From Oscillospiraceae bacterium (GTDB lineage: Bacteria > Bacillota > Clostridia > Oscillospirales > Acutalibacteraceae): a stretch of DNA of 64,000 nucleotides. Of the stretch, positions 1 through 7,318 are shown one piece after another. Each line of letters starts with the position of its first letter. Within the stretch, counting starts at the first letter, position 1. The position numbers and the translations under genes were made by a program. The notes under the pieces are model-generated. The model was not told the origin of the DNA. It ran no database searches and saw nothing but the letters and a program-made list of their open reading frames with translations. The DNA is taken from contig WRBQ01000004.1 in assembly GCA_009784445.1 (NCBI GenBank), positions 47,421-111,420 on the forward strand. The letters are read 5' to 3'.

Positions 1-501
1 CTCAACGCCGACCTGCAAAACTGGGTGCTGGTGGGCATGCCCGGCTGCGGAAAATCCACTATTGGGCTTGATCTTGCACAGCGCAGCGGCCGCAGTTTTG
101 TAGACATTGACCATGAAATAGCGCAGCGCACCGGCACAACCCCTGCCGATATCATCCGGCAACAAGGCGAACCCGCCTTTCGTGACATCGAAAGCCAGGT
201 GATCACAGACCTCAGCGCGCAAACCGGTTTGGTCATCGCCACCGGCGGCGGTGCCGTGCTGCGTGAAAGCAACCGTCAAGCCCTGCGGCAAAACGCCCGC
301 GTGTTGTGGATTCAACGCGCCAACGCCAATCTCGCCCGTGACGGCCGCCCACTTTCGGTTGACCTAGATGATTTATATCGCACACGCGAGCCCGCCTACC
401 AAGATGCCGCCGACGTGGCAATCACCCACAACGAAGACTGGGACGCCGTCAAACAAGCCGCTTGGGCTGCATTTTTGTCGCCTTGCTGTGCTTTACGATA
501 G
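1..501 (+). CDS. aroK: Shikimate kinase (5' partial)
   Basis: Catalyses ATP-dependent phosphorylation of shikimate in the chorismate pathway. The P-loop GMPGCGKST lies at the start of the visible part, followed by the shikimate-binding segment (DIDHEIAQ, then FRDIES) and the ATGGGAV loop. The frame is open to the window edge: eight codons precede the GTG that the ORF track uses as a start. The gene therefore may begin upstream, and could be the C-terminal half of a shikimate dehydrogenase-kinase fusion as found in some Clostridia (inference). The C-terminus is short but complete, and is followed by a good terminator. Confidence 0.88.
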   Translation, partial: LNADLQNWVLVGMPGCGKSTIGLDLAQRSGRSFVDIDHEIAQRTGTTPADIIRQQGEPAFRDIESQVITDLSAQTGLVIATGGGAVLRESNRQALRQNARVLWIQRANANLARDGRPLSVDLDDLYRTREPAYQDAADVAITHNEDWDAVKQAAWAAFLSPCCALR

Positions 502-522
502 GCACTGCAAACTAACAAAAAG

Positions 523-551
523 CAACCCCCAATTCACTGAGGGTTGTTTTT
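523..551. terminator. Bidirectional rho-independent terminator
   Basis: CAACCC and GGGTTG arms are followed by TTTTT on the plus strand and preceded by AAAAA. The structure can therefore end both aroK (plus) and the convergent abrB-like gene (minus). Confidence 0.8.
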
Positions 552-564
552 ATTTGCGGTTTCG

Positions 565-834
565 TTACTCGCCTTCCACCTGCTGGCCAACAATGCGATC
601 CAGATTTTCCACACAGTTGCGGCAGATTTTGTAGCCGTTGTACTCAATCATGCCATCTGCGTTGTCGCAAAACGTGCAGGCAGGAATGTGCTTGCGCAGC
701 ACAATGCGGTCGCCTTCCATCGAAATTTCGAGGGAGTCTTCTTTGTCGTTCACTTTCAGCATGCGGCGGTATTCTTTGGGGATAACAATGCGCCCCACCT
801 CGTCGATTCCGCGAATAATACCTGTTACTCTCAT
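565..834 (-). CDS. AbrB/SpoVT-family transition regulator with C-terminal zinc-ribbon-like motif
   Basis: A small DNA-binding regulator of about 89 residues. The N-terminal swapped-hairpin domain shows the AbrB signature (TGIIRGIDEVGRIVIPKEYR). The C-terminus carries two CxxC pairs (CTFC, CRNC), a common extension in clostridial AbrB-like proteins that probably binds zinc (inference). The ORF-track start is too long: ATG at 834 has an AGAGGA ribosome binding site and gives the usual MRVTGI N-terminus. The gene stands alone behind a near-consensus sigma-A promoter. Target genes cannot be read from the sequence. Confidence 0.88.
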   Translation of the reverse strand: MRVTGIIRGIDEVGRIVIPKEYRRMLKVNDKEDSLEISMEGDRIVLRKHIPACTFCDNADGMIEYNGYKICRNCVENLDRIVGQQVEGE

Positions 835-887
835 GTTTTTTCCTCTTTTCTTGCAGTGGCCCAAAAATTCCCTTGGTTGTTGCACCC

Positions 888-916
888 ATTATATCACATT
901 TTCCGACATTTTTCAA
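888..916 (-). promoter_or_regulatory. Sigma-A promoter of the abrB-like gene
   Basis: On the minus strand TTGAAA is separated by 17 bp from TATAAT, about 50 bp upstream of the start codon. Confidence 0.7.
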
Positions 917-1036
917 GCCCCTAACTCGCCAAAATTCGACATGATTTTCCATTTCCATTTTGTGCAATTTTCACAAATTGAAGTGTCACGCATTATCTCG
1001 GGAAAGCGATTTGAGAAAAAATTTACACTTTCTCCC

Positions 1037-1065
1037 TTGACAATTTCTTAGAAAAATGGTATACT
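1037..1065 (+). promoter_or_regulatory. Sigma-A promoter of phoH operon
   Basis: TTGACA (1037-1042), a 17-bp spacer and TATACT (1060-1065). Predicted transcription start is near 1072, only about 25 nt before the ATG at 1097 but about 58 nt before the ATC discussed under phoH. Confidence 0.82.
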
Positions 1066-1096
1066 TATATAAAATCCATTTGATTTTTTGGCAAAT

Positions 1097-2125
1097 ATGA
1101 ACGAAATATTTCCAACGGAGGACAAACCCATCGAAGAGCGCGTCATTCCTATTGATCGCATGGAGCACATTGTGCAGCTGTTTGGCAGCTTGGACGAAAA
1201 TGTCAAGCTGCTGCAATCGCATTATGGCGTCAGCATTGTTTATCGCGGCACCGAGGTGAAGCTCAGCGGCGAGCCCGAGGCTTGCGCCCGCGCCGCCCGC
1301 GCCGTTGATGCCCTCCTCGCAGTGCTAAGCCGCGGCGAGCAGCTAAGCGACCACACCCTGCGCTACGTCATCTCCATGATGGACGAAGACGAGGATCTGA
1401 GCAAGAAACTCGCCGCCATGACCGACGGCAGCATTGGCATCACCGCTCGCGGCAAGCCGCTTAAGCCCAAAACGCTCGGCCAGAAGAAGTATATCGACGC
1501 CATCAAGCAAAACACCATCACTTTGGGTGTGGGGCCCGCCGGCACCGGCAAAACGTATCTTGCGGTGGCCATGGCGGTGAGTGCGTTTCGCGCCAAGGAG
1601 GTCAACCGCATCATCCTCACGCGCCCTGCGGTGGAGGCTGGCGAAAAGCTGGGCTTTTTGCCCGGCGACATGCAACAAAAAGTTGACCCCTACTTGCGTC
1701 CGCTATATGACGCACTGTTCGACATGTTTGGTGCGGAGCAATTCGCTCGCCAGCAAGAACGCGGTGCCATCGAAGTTGCTCCCTTGGCCTACATGCGCGG
1801 CCGCACGCTTGACGACAGCTTCATCATCCTAGACGAAGCACAGAACACCACCATTGAACAAATGAAGATGTTCCTCACGCGGCTGGGACAAAACTCAAAG
1901 ATTATCGTCACCGGCGACATCACGCAAATTGACCTGCCGGACGACAAGCCTTCAGGGCTAGTCAACGCCACCACCGTGCTCAAAGGCGTGGAAGACATCG
2001 CCATCGTCAAATTCACCGAACGTGATGTGGTGCGCCACAAGTTGGTGCAATCCATCATCAAGGCATATGAGAAACAGGAGATGCGCAAAAATTCGTCCAA
2101 AAAGAAACCAGGGAGCACATCATGA
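1097..2125 (+). CDS. phoH: PhoH-family ATPase / RNA helicase-like protein
   Basis: Cytosolic P-loop ATPase of the PhoH/YbeZ family, usually encoded beside ybeY and implicated in RNA and ribosome quality control. An N-terminal KH-like region precedes Walker A (GPAGTGKT, about residue 147) and Walker B (FIILDEAQNTT, about residue 240). Length about 342 aa is normal. The start is uncertain. The ORF track uses TTG at 1088, ATG at 1097 has no Shine-Dalgarno, and GGAGG at 1117-1121 lies 8 nt before an in-frame ATC at 1130. Starting there would give the N-terminus expected for the family (EERVIPIDRMEH). The stop overlaps the next gene by ATGA, so translation is probably coupled. Confidence 0.92.
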   Translation: MNEIFPTEDKPIEERVIPIDRMEHIVQLFGSLDENVKLLQSHYGVSIVYRGTEVKLSGEPEACARAARAVDALLAVLSRGEQLSDHTLRYVISMMDEDEDLSKKLAAMTDGSIGITARGKPLKPKTLGQKKYIDAIKQNTITLGVGPAGTGKTYLAVAMAVSAFRAKEVNRIILTRPAVEAGEKLGFLPGDMQQKVDPYLRPLYDALFDMFGAEQFARQQERGAIEVAPLAYMRGRTLDDSFIILDEAQNTTIEQMKMFLTRLGQNSKIIVTGDITQIDLPDDKPSGLVNATTVLKGVEDIAIVKFTERDVVRHKLVQSIIKAYEKQEMRKNSSKKKPGSTS

Positions 2126-2721
2126 ACGACACCGGCGCTTTGCTGTGCGAAGAATTGATCTGCCACGGCGCAGACTTAGTGGGCTTTGCTGACCTCACCA
2201 CCCTGCCTGCCGAAGTGCGCGAAAACTTGCCGGTGGGCGTTTGTGTGGCGGTGGTTTACCCGAAAGAAGAATTTGCAACGCGTAGCAATCATGACTGCGA
2301 CAAAGCACTGCGCGACCGTTTAGATATGCTGGTGACGCTTGGCGCAGAGCTGCTACAATGCTTGGGCTACCAAGCCGTGGCGAAGACGAAAGCACAAGTT
2401 TCGCGCACCAAGCTTTCGCATCATGTCACACTGCTGCCGCACAAAACCGTGGCCACCCTTGCGGGAATCGGCTGGGTTGGCAAAAGCAAACTGCTGGTGA
2501 ATGAGCAATACGGCTCTATGCTTCGCCTGTCGAACATTCTCACAGACGCACCGCTGAAATGTGCCGCGCCGATTGAATCACGCTGCGAAAACTGCATGGC
2601 ATGCATCACGGCTTGCCCCGCAAACGGAGACATCACAAAATGCTACTCAACGCCTGAAATGATATGCAGCAAATGCATTGAAGCCTGCCCTTACACACAA
2701 CGATATGTCGTAAGGCAATAA
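2122..2721 (+). CDS. Short QueG-like double [4Fe-4S] protein
   Basis: About 199 aa, resembling the C-terminal half of epoxyqueuosine reductase. The segment AGIGWVGKSKLL precedes two ferredoxin-type cysteine clusters (CENCMACITACP and CSKCIEACPY), expected to bind two [4Fe-4S] clusters. True QueG is near 350-400 aa with a cobalamin-binding N-terminus, so this is either a shortened paralogue or a different reductase; queuosine function is not established. The start ATG overlaps the phoH stop (ATGA), placing it in the phoH-ybeY operon, where it is not a standard member. Confidence 0.75.
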   Translation: MNDTGALLCEELICHGADLVGFADLTTLPAEVRENLPVGVCVAVVYPKEEFATRSNHDCDKALRDRLDMLVTLGAELLQCLGYQAVAKTKAQVSRTKLSHHVTLLPHKTVATLAGIGWVGKSKLLVNEQYGSMLRLSNILTDAPLKCAAPIESRCENCMACITACPANGDITKCYSTPEMICSKCIEACPYTQRYVVRQ

Positions 2722-2742
2722 CGACAGAAAGAAGGAAAAATC

Positions 2743-3243
2743 ATGGCAAATAAAGTGAAAGTAATCATCACCGACGACCAACAGCAAGTGAAGGTACCCA
2801 CCGGCATTCGCATGCTGGTGCGCCGCGCCTGCGTGGCCGTGCTGGTTAACGATGAATTCCCTCATGCAGCTGAAATCAGCGTGCGCTTTGTGGACAACGA
2901 AGAAATCCAACGCCTTAACCGCGAACACCGCAGCAAAGATGACATCACCGACGTACTTTCCTTCCCCTTGGGCGAAAACGGCAAGTACGACATCAACCAC
3001 GCCACCGGCTCCGCGTTGCTGGGCGACATCGTCATCTGCCTGCCCCGCGCGCAAGAGCAATCGCGGCTATACGGCCACACCTTCCAGCGCGAAATGGCCT
3101 ATCTCACCGTGCACTCCATGCTGCATTTGTTGGGTTACGATCACACTGCCGGCGGCCTAGACAGCGTGCGCATGCGCGAAAAAGAAGAGCAAGTGCTGGT
3201 ACAGCTCGGCCTGCCGCGCGGCTATCAATATATGCAAGAGTGA
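2743..3243 (+). CDS. ybeY: Endoribonuclease YbeY (rRNA maturation factor)
   Basis: Zinc-dependent single-strand endoribonuclease for 16S rRNA maturation and 70S quality control. The signature H-x3-H-x5-H is intact (HSMLHLLGYDH, residues 124-134). Length 166 aa is typical. A good AAGAAGGAAAA ribosome binding site precedes the ATG. It is the last gene of phoH-queG-like-ybeY, and a strong terminator follows. The usual downstream dgkA-cdd-era genes are absent here. Confidence 0.95.
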   Translation: MANKVKVIITDDQQQVKVPTGIRMLVRRACVAVLVNDEFPHAAEISVRFVDNEEIQRLNREHRSKDDITDVLSFPLGENGKYDINHATGSALLGDIVICLPRAQEQSRLYGHTFQREMAYLTVHSMLHLLGYDHTAGGLDSVRMREKEEQVLVQLGLPRGYQYMQE

Positions 3244-3268
3244 GACAACAACATCATTATACACTAAG

Positions 3269-3301
3269 GCGGCAGGGTTCTCCACCCCGCCGCTTGTTTT
3301 T
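3269..3301. terminator. Terminator after ybeY
   Basis: GCGGC...GCCGC stem with additional G/C pairs (AGGG with CCCC), followed by TTGTTTTT on the plus strand. It also lies at the 3' end of the convergent phage head module. Confidence 0.8.
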
Positions 3302-3518
3302 ACTTCCTCTTTGTTCGCAGCCGCACACCGTGTTCCCGGCAGGCTGTGGCCTTCACCTTGCCCAGCGGTGTTTTCAACGCAAGACTGGCTTCATCTAAAC
3401 TTAGGTTAAGCACCAGCTGCGATGCCCGCAGGCTTTCTTGCGCAGTGGCAAGCTTGCGTTGCAGTTTGGCTACTTTCTTCGCTCTGCAGCCCACCGCGAT
3501 TTCACGCAAATTTCTCAT
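3300..3518 (-). CDS. Small basic protein at the end of the phage head module
   Basis: 72 aa, Lys/Arg-rich at both ends with a predicted helical middle (VAKLQRKLATAQESLRASQL). No family recognised. A strong GGGAGGAGA ribosome binding site precedes the ATG, and the gene starts 22 nt after the stop of the fibre-like gene, so it is the last gene of the module. It could bind nucleic acid or be a small accessory virion protein (guess). Confidence 0.55.
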   Translation of the reverse strand: MRNLREIAVGCRAKKVAKLQRKLATAQESLRASQLVLNLSLDEASLALKTPLGKVKATACREHGVRLRTKRK

Positions 3519-3540
3519 GTAATTCTCCTCCCATCATTGA

Positions 3541-4383
3541 TTAAACAAACGCTAAATACATATACATCCGCCCGCCCTCGTTCATCGACGGAATCATGTT
3601 GCCGCTTACGAAACCCCCGCCGTTGCGCACCAAAAAACCACTGGCCGAGATCTCCACGCCCATGCTGCCGAAATCACCCGCCGCAAAGCCAAACCACGAT
3701 TGCAGCGTGCCAACCTGTATGGCCGCCGACTGAATGCTGCTGGCAAACACAGCCCGCGGGCGAAAGCCAATGTTGATGACCCGGCTGGCTGCGCTGTTGC
3801 CTGCGTAAGTGCCTGCGCGAATGGGACTGTCAATCCATGCGCGGTCGCGTTCGTCCAGGTGCAAGTCGCGGTTATTGATGTGGCTGCCGCACAGCAAGTC
3901 TTTGTACATGAAAGACTTAAAGTCAATGCCCGTGCTTTCGGCGGGGCAAAACTGCGCATGCACATCCGTCCAAGCTTCCAGCACAAAGGCGTCGGTGTCG
4001 CGCTGGCTGCGGATTTCCCGGCAGCCGCTTGCGCGAATTTCCAAGTTGCTTGCGAATGTCATCACGTCCACCACACGGGTGAAGATTTCGTGACAGCGTT
4101 CGCCGCCCTCACTAAACGGCACGTGTATGTCAAGCCGCAGGCGTAGGCTGGCCGTGCGGCAATACTCTTGGCGTTCCAGCACGCCATTGTCGTTTTCCTC
4201 AAACTTGTCGGTAATATTCACCGAACTCATGCCCACCGCCACAATCGGGCGGCGCAGCGGCACGGCCTTGTTTCGCGCCGGAAACTCCGTCAGAAACTCT
4301 AGGCCCATCGCCACCAAGTGATCTTGTTCACTCAGCCACTGGCAAACGGCCCCTGGCAGCGCACTGATTGCACTATTGTTCAT
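3541..4383 (-). CDS. Phage structural protein: tail-terminator-like N-terminus with fibre-like C-terminus
   Basis: About 280 aa from the ATG at 4383, which has a GAGGAG ribosome binding site and an ATGA overlap with the upstream gene (the ORF-track start is too long). Residues 1-140 contain LRLRLDIHVPFSEGGERCHE, in the style of small tail-terminator or completion proteins. The C-terminal half has AGTYAGNSAASRVINIGFRP and glycine-rich beta segments, as in phage fibre/adhesin domains that carry GTYxGNGxxSRxINLGF. Both assignments are by pattern only. Joining a head-tail joining domain and a surface-exposed domain in one protein would be unusual. Confidence 0.5.
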   Translation of the reverse strand: MNNSAISALPGAVCQWLSEQDHLVAMGLEFLTEFPARNKAVPLRRPIVAVGMSSVNITDKFEENDNGVLERQEYCRTASLRLRLDIHVPFSEGGERCHEIFTRVVDVMTFASNLEIRASGCREIRSQRDTDAFVLEAWTDVHAQFCPAESTGIDFKSFMYKDLLCGSHINNRDLHLDERDRAWIDSPIRAGTYAGNSAASRVINIGFRPRAVFASSIQSAAIQVGTLQSWFGFAAGDFGSMGVEISASGFLVRNGGGFVSGNMIPSMNEGGRMYMYLAFV

Positions 4384-4730
4384 TCCACAATACTCCTCAC
4401 TACTGCCCAAATGTGGCTGGGTTTGTTGCCAAAGTGCACCATCTCCGCGCGGTCCACGGTGAATTTCTCTTCCCCGGTTTGAATCCACGCTTCGCGGCCC
4501 AGCTGAGTCAAGTCATGCTCAGGCGGCCCCAGATAAAGATAGTGCCCCTCGCGGTTAAAGCCGATTCGCGTGTTGATTCCGCCCAAATACATGCGGTTGC
4601 GGTGGCGCAGCGGCTGGATAAACGCGCCGAAGTTTTCGCTTTGCCAGCCGTCGGGCAGGCACACGCGCGCCTGCCGCCCATATCGCTGCATAATGTGCTT
4701 AATGTCACGCGTGACATTCATGTTATTCAT
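4380..4730 (-). CDS. Phage head-tail connector-like protein
   Basis: 116 aa, lying between the capsid/connector genes and the tail-end-like gene, the place normally held by head-closure or adaptor proteins. Visible features are a beta-rich C-terminal half (IGFNREGHYLYLGPPEHD) and no membrane segment. Good AGGAGA ribosome binding site. I do not recognise a named family; the role is inferred from position. It overlaps the next gene by ATGA. Confidence 0.5.
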   Translation of the reverse strand: MNNMNVTRDIKHIMQRYGRQARVCLPDGWQSENFGAFIQPLRHRNRMYLGGINTRIGFNREGHYLYLGPPEHDLTQLGREAWIQTGEEKFTVDRAEMVHFGNKPSHIWAVVRSIVE

Positions 4731-4737
4731 AATTTCT

Positions 4738-4828
4738 CCTAGTGATTAGTGATTAGTGCTTAGTGGTTAGTTCCAAGCAGCGGCTAAGTTAACAGCCACT
4801 AACCACTACTCACTAACCACTATTCACT
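4738..4828. repeat. Intra-operon TAGTGGTTAGT inverted/direct repeat cluster
   Basis: The gap between two connector genes holds iterated TAGTGATTAGTG-type units, then TAGTGGTTAGT, and two copies of its reverse complement ACTAACCACTA. A strong hairpin can form in the mRNA. Related short units (CACTTAGCACTAAACACT, TAGTGATTAGT) occur near 40910 and 50012. No U-tract follows, so an attenuator or mRNA-stability element is more likely than a terminator. Confidence 0.55.
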
Positions 4829-5222
4829 GCGCAACGCGCACTGCCTCAAACGCCCAGCGATTATCCCGCAACAGTTCGCTGATATCCGCCATGGCGGCAT
4901 CACGTTCTGTGATGGCAATGCGCAGGCGGTCACGCGCAGCTTGGCCGCGTTTGTTCACGGTAATGTCGCCGGCCTTGAAGCTTTCCACGCCGTCGCCCTC
5001 GCTGTTTTCGCGGCGGTTGAGCAGCATCACCAGTGCTGCACAGGCCGCCGCACGGCTCAGGCGCGGGTCAGTGCGGTTAAACCACTGGCCGTCTTCGTCA
5101 CGTTTGAGTTTTGGCAGCAGTTGTTCAGTCGCTGCCGCGCAAAACGGCAGGGCCTCGTGTGCCTCATCGTCGGTCAATTCCACCAGCAGCCGCAGCTGCC
5201 CCAGCACCGTGTGTTGGTTCAT
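4824..5222 (-). CDS. Phage protein following the major capsid gene (connector-like)
   Basis: 132 aa from the ATG at 5222 (AAAGGAG ribosome binding site). Predicted all-helical and acidic/basic mixed, with an Ala-rich central helix (LSRAAACAALVMLLNRRE). The position directly after the major capsid gene is where helical gp6/gp15-like head-tail connectors are usually encoded. Identity is inferred from synteny and secondary-structure style only. Confidence 0.5.
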   Translation of the reverse strand: MNQHTVLGQLRLLVELTDDEAHEALPFCAAATEQLLPKLKRDEDGQWFNRTDPRLSRAAACAALVMLLNRRENSEGDGVESFKAGDITVNKRGQAARDRLRIAITERDAAMADISELLRDNRWAFEAVRVAQ

Positions 5223-5234
5223 ATTTTCTCCTTT

Positions 5235-5325
5235 CCGTTCTTTTTTGAAAAAAAGAACCAAAAAACTTTAGTCGCTTCGCGATGAATTTTTATGGGGTGT
5301 GAATAGAACACAGCGAAGCGACCAA
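5235..5325. repeat. Two-hairpin dispersed repeat, copy A
   Basis: Hairpin 1 is GTTCTTTTTT-GAAAAAAAGAAC followed by CAAAAAACT. Hairpin 2 is GTCGCTTCGC...GCGAAGCGAC enclosing ATTTTTATGGG. The whole layout recurs at 17815-17912, and partly at 6361-6415, 8493-8514 and 46350-46366. Here it lies between the capsid gene and the next phage gene. Confidence 0.7.
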
Positions 5326-5341
5326 GCCCCACCGCAGGTGG

Positions 5342-6331
5342 CTAAGCCAGCACACGCACTGCGTCTGGGAAAATTTTTGCAAAGCCCACCGTGGTGCTAA
5401 TGCCCGCGCGATGGAATTGGCGGTCAATCAAGCGGTCATAGTCGGTGATTACACCACCGGCTTGCACCATTTCAAGGGCACTCTTGTTGTCCACACCAAT
5501 GATTTGGTTGCCGCTCACTGCGGAATTCACCAACAATACCGCACCCAAGGGTGTCACAAGGTGGCCGCTGCCGTGGAAGTCTAGGCCAGCCGCGCCGTCG
5601 CGCAGTTCGGGCAATGCAAGAATTTCTTGTGCCGTGGTTTGGTTGGTTATCATTGCGCCCATGCTAAAGCCCGAGAACGAACCCCACAAGCTCACCAAGT
5701 CAGCATAAGTGAGTGTTGAGCCGCTGCGGTTAACCACGGGGGCCGCTTCCGCAACCGAGCCATCACCGTGCAGCAACGCATCAATGGCACGCTCCATTAA
5801 GTTGTAAGCAAAGCTCACGCCAATTTTGCGCAGCATCACTGCAAGCAGTTCAATGCGATGCAAGCGCAGTGTTTCGTAGGTCACGTTCAGCACGCTGCCA
5901 AACTTGTTCATTTCCACCAAATTGTCTCTGCTGCGCACCATGGTGGATGCCATTTCTTCGCCTTCTGCAGTGATGGACGCGCCTTCGCCTGCCACGCGCA
6001 CGCTACGGTAGTCGTTGCCGTCAATTTGGGTGGTGGCCGCCACGATGCTTTCTAGCTGGCTGGCTTCGGTCAGGCCTTTTTTCACTGTGCGCGAAACAAA
6101 TTCCGGGAACAATGTAGCGGTGTTTGCGTTTTGAAAGAATTTTTCCACGCGATCGCTGCTTGCGCCGCTTACGCGGATGCCAAAGCGCTTGAGCTGGCGT
6201 TCATAGGAATCCAAGCCCTCCATTGCTGTGCCGTGGTAGTTTTCGCTGGGGTCCAGCTCCTCCAGAGCTTGGGTGAAGCTTTTGCCTACGCAATACAGTC
6301 CTTTGTCCAGTTTGATGTTGTCGAATGCCAT
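5342..6331 (-). CDS. Phage major capsid protein
   Basis: 329 aa, the size of an HK97-fold capsid protein. The ATG at 6331 follows an AAGGAG site; the longer ORF-track start runs through repeat DNA. Family-type features are VRVAGEGASITAEGEE near the middle (the position of the E-loop/P-domain), a helix with YNLMERAIDALLHGDG, and a conserved C-terminal layout (GAMITNQTTAQEILALPELRDG ... GFAKIFPDAVRV). Its place immediately after the prohead protease supports the call. No distinct N-terminal scaffold domain was noticed. Confidence 0.78.
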   Translation of the reverse strand: MAFDNIKLDKGLYCVGKSFTQALEELDPSENYHGTAMEGLDSYERQLKRFGIRVSGASSDRVEKFFQNANTATLFPEFVSRTVKKGLTEASQLESIVAATTQIDGNDYRSVRVAGEGASITAEGEEMASTMVRSRDNLVEMNKFGSVLNVTYETLRLHRIELLAVMLRKIGVSFAYNLMERAIDALLHGDGSVAEAAPVVNRSGSTLTYADLVSLWGSFSGFSMGAMITNQTTAQEILALPELRDGAAGLDFHGSGHLVTPLGAVLLVNSAVSGNQIIGVDNKSALEMVQAGGVITDYDRLIDRQFHRAGISTTVGFAKIFPDAVRVLA

Positions 6332-6360
6332 GTGTTCGTTCTCCTTTTTAATTTTATTTC

Positions 6361-6415
6361 TTGTTCTTTTTTTGCAAAAAAAGAACCAAAAAACTTTTTC
6401 GTCGCTTCGCTGTGC
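6361..6415. repeat. Two-hairpin dispersed repeat, copy B (partial)
   Basis: GTTCTTTTTTTGCAAAAAAAGAAC is a near-perfect palindrome followed by CAAAAAACTTTTTCGTCGCTTCGCTGTG. Hairpin 1 is complete, but the right half of hairpin 2 is missing. It lies between the prohead protease and capsid genes. Confidence 0.7.
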
Positions 6416-6451
6416 CCGCAGATAGGCGCAGCAAACCTCCAAACAACGGAG

Positions 6452-7318
6452 CTACACCCGAAAGCCCTCGTTATCCCCGGTGTCCGCGCGTTCACGGTTC
6501 ACCAGCTGACCGCACAGCGGCAGTGCTGCTTTGGCTTTTGCGCGCAATGTGTCACAAGCCAGCTTTAGCTGTTGTGTTGGCAATGGCTGCACCATCGCCG
6601 CCAGCAGCGCCCGGTCCATTTCCGGCATGGCCGCCGCACCCGCTTGCAGCGTTTTCTCTAGCAGCTGTGCACGATAGGCTCGTCCATCTTCCGCAAGGCG
6701 TTCAAGTTCTGCGATGTATGCCGCTTCGCGCTTAGCGGCTTTTTTGCGCACTCCGGCTGCCGGTTGCGCGGGCACCGCCACAAACGAAAACTCGTAAGCA
6801 TCCGTGGGTTCTTCCAGCACGGCGTGGCACACCGCACCGCCATAGCTTTGCCCGCGCTTGTGTGTGCATTGGTGCATGCCTTTGCCGCAAACGCTGCAGG
6901 TGATGTTCTTCACCGCGCAGGCCACGCTCACTTCTTTTTTAATGCCCGCGTCAATGTCGGCAATCAAGGTGGCGTTGCCGGCGTTACGCGGCAGATACAC
7001 CTTTGCGCACAGGCAAGCGTATTCACCATGTTCTTCCACTTGCGTGTGATAGATGCGCATGGTTTGGTCGCCGCTTTTGCCGCTGTGGTCAAACATGCCC
7101 GTTTTGCCCACGAACATGGGCGCAAGCGCATGCAAGCACTGTGTGGTGAATCGCTCGCCGTCGCGGTCCACGCGGTTGTCACATAAGGTGACGTTGAAGA
7201 CGTAAAGCTCTTCGGCCGGCAAGTTTTTGCGTGTGTGCTTGTGAATGAGCGCTAGGTCTTCCGCACTGGGTGTACCGGTGGCCTGGGTTGCGTGTTTGCC
7301 TGATTTCAAAATATCCAT
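6452..7318 (-). CDS. Phage prohead (capsid maturation) protease
   Basis: 288 aa. The N-terminal half has the pattern of clostridial prohead serine proteases: YVFNVTLCDNRVDRDGERF, then FDHSGKSGD (candidate catalytic His) and KKEVSVACAV (candidate catalytic Ser). A Cys/His insertion (CSVCGKGMHQCTH) probably binds zinc. The C-terminal part is Ala/Leu-rich helix that may act as scaffold. The ATG overlaps the portal stop by one base (TAATG). Catalytic assignment is by pattern. Confidence 0.75.
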   Translation of the reverse strand: MDILKSGKHATQATGTPSAEDLALIHKHTRKNLPAEELYVFNVTLCDNRVDRDGERFTTQCLHALAPMFVGKTGMFDHSGKSGDQTMRIYHTQVEEHGEYACLCAKVYLPRNAGNATLIADIDAGIKKEVSVACAVKNITCSVCGKGMHQCTHKRGQSYGGAVCHAVLEEPTDAYEFSFVAVPAQPAAGVRKKAAKREAAYIAELERLAEDGRAYRAQLLEKTLQAGAAAMPEMDRALLAAMVQPLPTQQLKLACDTLRAKAKAALPLCGQLVNRERADTGDNEGFRV

